From assembly GCA_020310875.1 (NCBI GenBank), contig CM035407.1:217775145-217839144 (forward strand): DNA of 64,000 nt, in the 5' to 3' direction. Shown here piece by piece: positions 58,406-64,000 of this stretch; the stretch's first letter is position 1, and every line of letters starts with the position of its first letter. The position numbers and the translations under genes were made by a program. The stretch comes from Ceratopteris richardii. Taxonomy: Eukaryota; Streptophyta; Polypodiopsida; Polypodiales; Pteridaceae. The notes beneath the pieces were generated by a model. The model made no database searches, was not told where the DNA came from, and saw only the letters and a program-made list of their open reading frames with translations.

Positions 58406-59701
58406 GGATGAAGCATAAACCTGATGGTACAGTTGACAGGTATAAGGCTAGGCTTGTTGCAAAGGGTTATGCACAGGAAAGAGGCATTGATTGTGATGAG
58501 ACCTTTGCACCCACATGTCGTATGACCACTGTTCGGAGCATCTGTGCACTTAGAGCCCATCATGGTTGGAACATACATCAGTTGGGCAGGTTAAAGAAGG
58601 CATTATATGGTTTAAAGCAAGCACCACGTGCTTGGTATGAGAAGATACATGCCTATCCGATTGCACACGGTTTTGTGAACAGTCCAACTGAGAGCACCTT
58701 ATATGTTAAGCGTGCTAATGATGTGCTTCTGATCATTGTTGTCTATGTTGATGACATGTTGCTCACTGGTCCCATTGAGAAGCATATTGCTGATTTTAAG
58801 GCTGATTTGCATGCCTCATTTGAGATGTCTGATTTGGGGCATTTGCATCACTATTTGGGCATTCATTTTATGCAAGTTGATGGTGGATTGTCTTTGTGTC
58901 AAACAAAATATATTGACACATTATAGCAGCATTTTGGCCTTGAAGACTGTAAGCCTATCGCCACTCCTATGGAGACAAGTTTACGATTGAGTCTTCATGA
59001 TGCTAGAGATGCATTTGATGATGTCCTCTATCAGCAGGCTGTTGGATGCCTGATTTACTTACGCATTACTCGGCCAGATATTCAGTTTGCTGTCTCACAG
59101 ATGAGCAGGTTTATGCATTGCCTAGGAGTCACACATTGGAAGGCGGTTAAGTGCATCTTTCGCTACTTGAGTGGTACTCGGCTACTTGGCTTGTTTTATC
59201 CCAAGGGGGGATCACTACCGCCAGATTTGCATGCTTTTTCTGACTCAGATTGGGCTGATTGCTATGACACTCGTGTGTCCACTAGTGGCTTTTGCTTCAT
59301 ACTTGGTAGCTCATGTATATCTTGGTTGAGCAAGAAGCAGCCTAGTGTGGCCACTTCCAGTTGTGAGGCTGAGTATAGGGCAGCTTTCACAGCTACTGTT
59401 GAGTGTGTGTGGCTTAGATGCCTTATGGCTGATTTGGGGTGTTGGTCAGTCCTCTACCACCACCATCTTCACTAACAGTCAGAGCGCATTGGCAATTGCA
59501 AGGAACCCTGTGTTCCATGCTCGCACTAAGCACATTGAGGTGCATTATCATTATGTCAGGGAGAGGTTCTCTGCTAGGGAGATCAGCTTGGCATATGTGC
59601 CCACGCAGGAGAAGATTGCAGACCTTTTCACGAAGGCTCTACCTAGGGAGAAGTTTGAAGCTTTCCGCAAAGCTTTGGGCTTACTTCCTTTTGTGGAGTG
59701 A
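58406..59701 (+). pseudogene. C3 reverse transcriptase-RNase H with deletions
   Basis: RT resumes at KHKPDGTVDRYKARLV and CDETFAPTCRMTT, but the codons for the motif A Asp (HQLDIKTAFLNG in C1) are deleted near 58588. YVDDMLLTG (catalytic DD) survives near 58745. A TAG at 58924-58926 ends this frame. RNase H follows from 58969 with SDSDWADCYDTR and SSCEAEYRAA; a 1-nt insertion near 59440 shifts the frame, which then continues to the usual C3 end at 59699-59701. Confidence 0.92.
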
Positions 59702-59775
59702 TTTCCACATAGCTTGGCACTTCCTTATACATGAGTGCCAACTCCTTGTTCATCGCATCACTCCCAGGGGGGATT

Positions 59776-60005
59776 TCTTGATATATTTAGGTAGTGATGT
59801 GTGTGAACACTCTAGGACTGCTGGGGCACTTTTTTCCCTCTTTAGGAGGTTTTTTTCCCCCGGCTTGTATATACGCCTATTGCCCTAATGGGCTACTTAT
59901 CTTTGTACATTCTCTAGTAATACATTGAGTCTTGTGTGTTGTGCTCCAAGCTTCTTCTTCTTCCTTGTGCTGTTTGCGTGCTTCCGCAGACGTCTAACTC
60001 CAAGA
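59776..60005 (+). repeat. 3' LTR of C3
   Basis: Follows the polypurine tract CCCAGGGGGGATT. The first bases read TCTTGATA (TG changed to TC) and the end reads CTCCAAGA. Confidence 0.9.
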
Positions 60006-60205
60006 ATGATGTAATAGTTAACATTAGATTAGAGAAATCATTGTCTTGCATAAGTTGCTTGCCACCAAGGGTGATTAAGTTCCAACCCTTAAGATTGTTA
60101 GAAGTTAATCTTAACATCCTTACAATAGAAGCTTCTATTGATACTTCCATTGAATTTTCTTTGCACGATGGTGACAAAGAATGTGTGTTAAGTTATGAAT
60201 TTTAA
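60006..60205 (+). pseudogene. 3' end of gene-family member U2 after C3
   Basis: Directly after the C3 3' LTR the duplication ATGAT is followed by an open frame of 65 codons (D-V-I-V-N-I ... SYEF) ending TAA at 60203-60205. Removing C3 and one ATGAT joins this frame in phase with U2 codons C-R-F-S-I-D-D at 55404-55424. This is the C-terminal part of the family protein, absent from unit 1 because of the duplication junction. Conserved residues are few; no known domain recognised. Confidence 0.75.
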
Positions 60206-60744
60206 ATGTCTATATTCATATTTGCATTTTTTAATTTACTTTCGAGATTTTGATGAGGTTCTTATTGTACAATGATAAGAATATAAACCAAGACATTCTT
60301 AGATATTTTTTAGGTCCTTTATTTCATATTTCCATTGATTTTTATTTGCAGGAGTGAATTGATGGCTTCAATTATTCCCCTTCATCTAAGCTCATATTGG
60401 CATTTTTTTGTTTAATCTTAATATTCTGATGAGGTTCCAACTAAGAAATAATTATACAAAAACTTACATAAGTTAATTCTAAATGAACAAGAGATCTAGA
60501 ATTCAATATCTAATTTCAATTTAATTATTATAGTCTATCAAAGGTGCACATTAGTATCAATTAAATAATTTGCTTCTATCCATCTTTTTTGTCCTCAAGT
60601 GATGCAAGAGAAAATATCATGGTACACATAACAAGTAATATAAGAGAGGGTGGAGAACCTGGTGCAAATTCCAATCCAAGGATTGATATTTCAAAATATG
60701 AAGAGCATGACTTAAGGCATAAAATAAAGGAGAAGATAAGAGAA
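60206..60744. other. No recognisable feature
   Basis: AT-rich sequence downstream of U2. An open frame at 60589-60888 runs into the first palindrome and shows no family similarity. Confidence 0.35.
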
Positions 60745-60815
60745 GACGACCGATGCAAGCGACTAGTGCGATCTGAACTTGTCAGATGGCCCTTATCGCT
60801 AAGATCGATCATGTT
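60745..60815. repeat. Imperfect palindrome P1
   Basis: Left arm 60745-60777 (ACGACCGATGCAAGCGACTA) pairs with right arm 60782-60815 (TTATCGCTAAGATCGATCAT). Same family as P2-P5. Confidence 0.8.
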
Positions 60816-60943
60816 AGCAAACTACCGCGAGAGACTTCAACAAGTGACCTTGCGTAAAGATTGGACTCATGAGTATAAAAACAACTAGCAACAGCTCATC
60901 TCATGCAAGGTTGCTAAAAGGGGATCCTGTGTTGAAATGGATA

Positions 60944-61015
60944 ATACGACCGATGCAAGCGATAGGGGCAATCCAAAATTCTTCGATTCCCCGTATCACT
61001 TGTATCGGTCGTGTC
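60944..61015. repeat. Imperfect palindrome P2
   Basis: Left arm 60944-60973 (ACGACCGATGCAAGCGATAG) and right arm 60984-61015 (ATCACTTGTATCGGTCGTG), loop about 10 nt. Confidence 0.88.
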
Positions 61016-61336
61016 CTCTTAATTCTTTATATTCTTCTGTATCTTCTCCAATTTAAACTTTCCAACAGGAATGAAGTAAGAAACCACAATGCAATCATAT
61101 TTGTGACACGAACAAATTTAATTGGACCATGCAATGAACTTTTGTTTAACTCTCAAGAGGTTCAATACAACTGTATATTTCTCAAGGCATATAAATATTG
61201 TAAAGGCAAGTAAATATGGTTACAATGACCATATTCGAGATGAAGATTGGCATAAGTACATACAATTTGTACATAAATAAATCTTCCAACCTATGTTGGT
61301 TTTACAATAGATTTCAATCTAAGATTCAAAAATGAT
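61016..61336. other. 3' flank of the Ulp1-like pseudogene
   Basis: No coding feature recognised. If the minus-strand transcript extended this far, P1 and P2 would lie in its 3' untranslated region. Confidence 0.3.
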
Positions 61337-62520
61337 TCAACCCTTTCTATCCTTTTTGGAGCCCTGTTTTCTCTGTTGCTTCTGTCCCTTTTTGGAGCTT
61401 TCAGTTTGACTCTTTTTCTTGGTCCCATGCTTTAATGGTGAGTGAAGAGGAAGCCCTTTCTTTTTATCTTTAGACTTTTTTTTATCAGGTGGAGGGGGTG
61501 GAGGTGAGTCAGGATCATAGGGGCAGATTGCATGTTTCATGATGCCATTTATTTCTCTCTCTCTGATCAAGATGATCCATGCATCTACGTAGTTTGATAA
61601 ATTCACTTCAGGATTGTAAAACCTTCTTTCCAAGAATCCTACAACATTTGGAATCACTCTCCAGCCACATGATGTTGAGTCTCTCTACAATGGTACATGA
61701 ATTTGTATGTCTCTAAATTGCTTTTGTTCATTCATTTTAGAAATTCCAGGAAAATTCTGATCAATATGCATCTTGGAAAGCTTTGCAATAGTGCATTATA
61801 AAGTAAAAATCAGAATGGATGGCATGACTTTTAAATAGAGAACAACAAAATGTATAGCAACTTACCCTTTGCAATTCCCATGTTGTGATTGAAGAGAATT
61901 GAGGAAAAGAGCTTGATATGCATTGAAGTCAACAATAATCAGAGTCCAATGGCCTTTGTCAATGAGTTGCATGAAAATATACTTTCTTAAATGAAACAAA
62001 TATCTTTCCAAAATGAAGATGAATACTTACTTTTCAATATATGGGTAGATAATGCATTTTACCTGTTCTGTAAAATTATGTAGAAAGGACTTGGCATCTC
62101 CATTTTTATGCAAAGAACATTGTGTCACCAGAGGATCTAAAATAAATACTTTTCTTCGAACCGCTTCCTCACATTGTTGAAGAAGAACCCTACAAATCCA
62201 GAAATAAAAATTCAGTTAAGGAACTAGAAAATTAAGCAAAACAAGAGCACTTTAAGGCCTCTAGATATACCTGAGTGAAATGTTGACCACATTATTTGAT
62301 ATTTCAACATGAAGCTCCCTCAACATTTTGTTGTCTTGAGGTCTAATGACAAGAAACCAATGTTTTTGCCATGGCATTGCAACATTAACTATTATCTGCC
62401 CATCTCCTTTCTTAAGGAGCTCTTTATTTGCTTTCTGTCACTTTTGAATCTCGGTTAAGATGACACTTTCCTCTGTAAATAATCCATGCTTTTTCCTCTC
62501 CTCCTCACTATTTGCTGCAG
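61337..62520 (-). pseudogene. Ulp1/C48 SUMO-type cysteine peptidase, broken, spliced
   Basis: Exon blocks on the minus strand: 62520-62271 (ending ISLR), intron 62270-62190 (GTATAT to TTTGTAG, phase preserved), 62189-62031 (KVFILDPL, then YPYIEK), a 45-nt intron 62030-61986 (phase preserved but very short), then KYIFMQLIDKGHWTLIIVDF and FLNSLQS, a donor GTAAGT at 61865, and the last exon. The C48 pattern is clear: catalytic His in GHW (61949-61951), the Asp of the usual L-D-S-L replaced by Asn (LNSL), the Gln position a TAG (61685-61687), and catalytic Cys in STSCGW (61677-61679). The C-terminus is Pro then Lys/Ser/Gln-rich, ending TGA 61337-61339. A TGA also interrupts 62438-62436. In the family these enzymes cleave SUMO from proteins; many plant transposons carry relatives. 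Confidence 0.75.
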
Positions 62521-62528
62521 TTCTAGTT

Positions 62529-63016
62529 TCATGTCATGTTGACCTGCGGGTTGATCTCTTCAATGACAACTATTGTTTTGGGTGCTCGAGCTGGAGGTAT
62601 ATTTAAAATATCGAAGAATTTTTTATCATGGTGATCAATAGGAACCAGAGATTTATCAAATTTATATCTTATTCTTGAAACAATAACATAATCCTTTGCC
62701 ATTAGTGTTACCCTATCAGAATGAGCAGCACATAAATAGGCATCATTCATAAAATCAATAGCAAAGTCCTCAGCCGTATCTTCTTGACAACTCTCATAAA
62801 TGGAAGTATAGGGATCAACAATCCCACAGACTTTTGAGCTCTTCTAATTTCCCTCAAGGACTTTACATGGTACTTGAACCTTTTTTTTTTTGAAGGCTTG
62901 TCGGATACATTGGCTTGAACCTTCTGGGGATTTCTCTCTTGGGCATTTTGTTCCTGGGCATTTTGGTCCTAACCCTCAGGGTACAAATTCCTTGCTGCCT
63001 TTTTGGTCCTAGCCAT
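62529..63016 (-). pseudogene. CENH3-like histone H3, broken, with C-terminal extension
   Basis: ATG at 63016 begins MARTKKAARN, the H3 N-terminus. A TAG follows at codon 16 (62971-62969), then a Gln/Asn-rich tail. The histone fold appears as RFKYHVKSLREIRRAQKS and LLIPILPFMRVVKKI (alpha N, alpha 1). The frame then shifts: alpha 2-alpha 3 read QEDTAEDF, MNDAYLCAAHSDRVTLMAKD and SRIRY in the next frame. About 20 residues of loop 1 and early alpha 2 are missing, apparently deleted at a short repeated sequence near 62775-62795. LLIP, AEDF and RVTLM-KD favour the centromeric type over canonical H3 (RVTIMPKD). About 45 extra residues follow the normal H3 end, stopping at TGA 62529-62531. The Ulp1-like sequence starts within 10 bp, same strand. 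Confidence 0.75.
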
Positions 63017-63019
63017 ACT

Positions 63020-63071
63020 CTGCAAAAAATGAGAGTCTTTAGGCAAGGAATTAGGAAAAGTGGAAACTTAC
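63020..63071 (-). other. Possible 5' untranslated intron of the histone-like gene
   Basis: On the minus strand GTAAGTTT (63071) to TTTTTTGCAG (63020), three bases before the ATG. At 52 nt it is short for a plant intron, so the call is tentative. Confidence 0.4.
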
Positions 63072-63112
63072 TCTCAAAACGCTATGATCAATGACTCTTT
63101 CCACTGTCAGAG

Positions 63113-63143
63113 ACATGACTGATCCAAGCGATAAGAGTCATCC
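63113..63143. repeat. Palindrome P3, left arm only
   Basis: ACTGATCCAAGCGATAAGAG is recognisable; the right arm has been lost or replaced by unrelated sequence. Confidence 0.7.
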
Positions 63144-63288
63144 AGAAATGCATCAGTCATCCTTGAATTCATCATCAAATATCAATCAATACTAGTTCAA
63201 ATATATCTTACAATGCAAAATACTCAAGTATCACTAAGAAAAACATAATTTGCAAGCTATGATCAATGAATCTTTCCACTGTCAGAGA

Positions 63289-63359
63289 CACAACGGATCC
63301 AAGCGATAAGAGTCATCCGTAAATGCCCAGATGTCCCTAATCGCTTGCATCGGTCGTCC
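63289..63359. repeat. Imperfect palindrome P4
   Basis: Left arm ACGGATCCAAGCGATAAGAG (63293 on) and right arm CCCTAATCGCTTGCATCGGT (63335 on), ending TCGTCC. Confidence 0.88.
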
Positions 63360-63484
63360 CTAAATTCATCATCGAATTTCAATAAATACAAGTTCAAATA
63401 TAGGTAACAATGCATAATACTCAAGCATCACTAAGAAAACCATAATTTGCAAGCTATGATCAAGGACTCGATGCCATTTAAGAA

Positions 63485-63558
63485 ACATGATCGATCCAAG
63501 CGATTAGGGTTATCCAAAAATCTCGGATGTACCCTGATCGCTTGGATCGGTCGTGTCC
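63485..63558. repeat. Imperfect palindrome P5
   Basis: Left arm 63485-63515 (GATCGATCCAAGCGATTAGG) and right arm 63525-63558 (CCTGATCGCTTGGATCGGTC), about 30 paired bases and a short loop. The best preserved copy. Confidence 0.92.
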
Positions 63559-63684
63559 ATATTACCTAACACAGAGAGTGCTCTCTATAAAAATTGTGAA
63601 GAAGCAGCTTAAAAACTTGGTGGCAATGGAACCTCGACGCTTAAAAAGTGTTGAAAAAAAAAATGAAAGAAATGAATAGGGAAG

Positions 63685-63692
63685 CTTAAATA
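63685..63692 (-). promoter_or_regulatory. Possible TATA-like box for the histone-Ulp1 locus
   Basis: The minus strand reads TATTTAAG. A start about 30 bp downstream would put P5, P4 and P3 in the 5' untranslated region. Confidence 0.35.
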
Positions 63693-63718
63693 GGTCCCAG
63701 AACTGAGTTGATCATTGG

Positions 63719-63876
63719 TGCCACATGGCATGCCAGGATTCGTCCATATCATATAGCTCTTGTGAATTCCAACGTCTTTTGCCACATGGCATGATTTGAT
63801 TGGTCCACATCATCTATCCGTTGAATCAGCCAATGTATGCTTTGCCATGTGGCACTCAGTGATTGGTCCACATCAT
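63719..63876. promoter_or_regulatory. Three promoter repeats with CACATGGCA and CCAAT-type motifs
   Basis: TGCCACATGGCA at 63719, TGCCACATGGCA at 63780 and an inverted form TGCCATGTGGCA at 63843. Each is followed by GATTSGTCCAYATCAT (63737, 63799, 63861); the last two contain ATTGG, an inverted CCAAT box. Confidence 0.7.
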
Positions 63877-63903
63877 TCAATCGTTACTTCCTCCCTCCTC
63901 GCC

Positions 63904-63911
63904 TATAAATA
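63904..63911 (+). promoter_or_regulatory. TATA box pointing right, out of the window
   Basis: TATAAATA in a GC-flanked context, 28 bp after the last promoter repeat. Transcription would begin near 63935. The first ATG downstream is at 63967, too close to the window end to judge its frame. Confidence 0.65.
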
Positions 63912-64000
63912 GCTAGTTCCTTCACAAACTCAAATTTTGAACCTTTATAGAATTTGTCTCATTTACATGCGTATTTTTCTTTCGTTCTCGCCACGACCGA

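Larger units (their letters stand above)
55420..60010 (+). mobile_element. Copia C3, full length with internal deletions
   Basis: LTRs 55425-55653 and 59776-60005; ATGAT duplications at 55420-55424 and 60006-60010. Two deletions relative to C1: about 465 bp between 58405 and 58410 (C1 40552-41016) and about 110 bp near 58588, the latter removing RT motif A. The primer-binding site is changed (TTGGTATTAGTGC). Confidence 0.93.
63081..63570. repeat. Tandem array of 175-197 bp units carrying palindromes P3-P5
   Basis: Units start at GCTATGATCAA at 63081, 63256 and 63453. Shared segments include CTTTCCACTGTCAGAGACA, CAAGTTCAAATAT and ACTCAAG.ATCACTAAG. Each unit contains one palindrome. Confidence 0.85.

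Noticed and set aside
60589..60888. 99-codon plus-strand frame
   Set aside because: It crosses palindrome P1, has no family similarity or promoter, and its charge pattern is consistent with chance AT-rich sequence.
61790..61865. Exact 3' boundary of the third intron of the Ulp1-like gene
   Set aside because: A good donor is present, but no acceptor keeps the frame with the next block; probably a small indel, so no boundary is claimed.
62790..62830. Frame-2 residues upstream of QEDTAEDF that look like an early alpha 2 helix
   Set aside because: The same bases encode the clear alpha 1 end in frame 1; the frame-2 reading is probably coincidence.

Overview
The window is a repeat-dense stretch of land-plant nuclear DNA. 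Nearly everything recognisable is retrotransposon: Ty1/copia elements primed by initiator Met-tRNA (TGGTATCAGAGC), Ty3/gypsy relics and a plant L1-type LINE. AT-rich sequence, heavy decay of the coding frames and deep nesting of insertions suggest a large genome with slow DNA removal, such as a gymnosperm or fern. This is inference; no single sequence fixes the species.

Layout. 0.6-5.2 kb: broken Ty3/gypsy pol, then a proline-rich coiled-coil relic. 5.2-8.3 kb: copia element D on the minus strand, with an internal deletion and one LTR. 8.4-8.95 kb: TG/TATG and CT microsatellites. 9.0-16.4 kb: a diverged copy (copy 3) of an unrecognised spliced gene family, an LTR fragment, two long hairpins, a pair of direct repeats, all lying between two 34-nt inverted sequences. 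16.5-21.2 kb: a 5'-truncated LINE with an uninterrupted 1274-codon ORF2, poly(A) and a 12-bp target duplication, inserted in an older antisense LINE piece. 21.2-27.3 kb: decayed gypsy gag and copia pieces. 27.3-44.4 kb: three nested copia elements, B containing A (minus strand) containing C1, each with a target-site duplication that I could read. 44.4-46.4 kb: decayed copia and LINE ends.

46.4-60.2 kb: a tandem duplication of about 5.86 kb. Each unit carries a member (U1, U2) of the unrecognised gene family, split near its 3' end by copia family C (C2, C3). Removing C3 and one copy of its ATGAT target duplication leaves the host reading frame open for 65 further codons, so the element landed in coding sequence. 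Copy 3 at 9.5-10.9 kb aligns over the whole length with U1/U2 and keeps the same first intron position. All three copies are now broken.

60.7-64.0 kb is the least ordinary part. On the minus strand lies a broken gene whose first part looks like a histone H3 of the centromeric (CENH3) type and whose second part, directly downstream on the same strand, looks like a Ulp1/C48 SUMO-type cysteine peptidase with recognisable introns. Copies of an imperfect palindrome (core ACGACCGATSCAAGCGAT) lie on both sides of it, three within a 175-197 bp tandem array. Upstream is a promoter-like region with three CACATGGCA/CCAAT-type repeats and a TATA box pointing out of the window.

No tRNA, rRNA, CRISPR array or intact host gene was found. 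The only long intact coding sequence is LINE ORF2.
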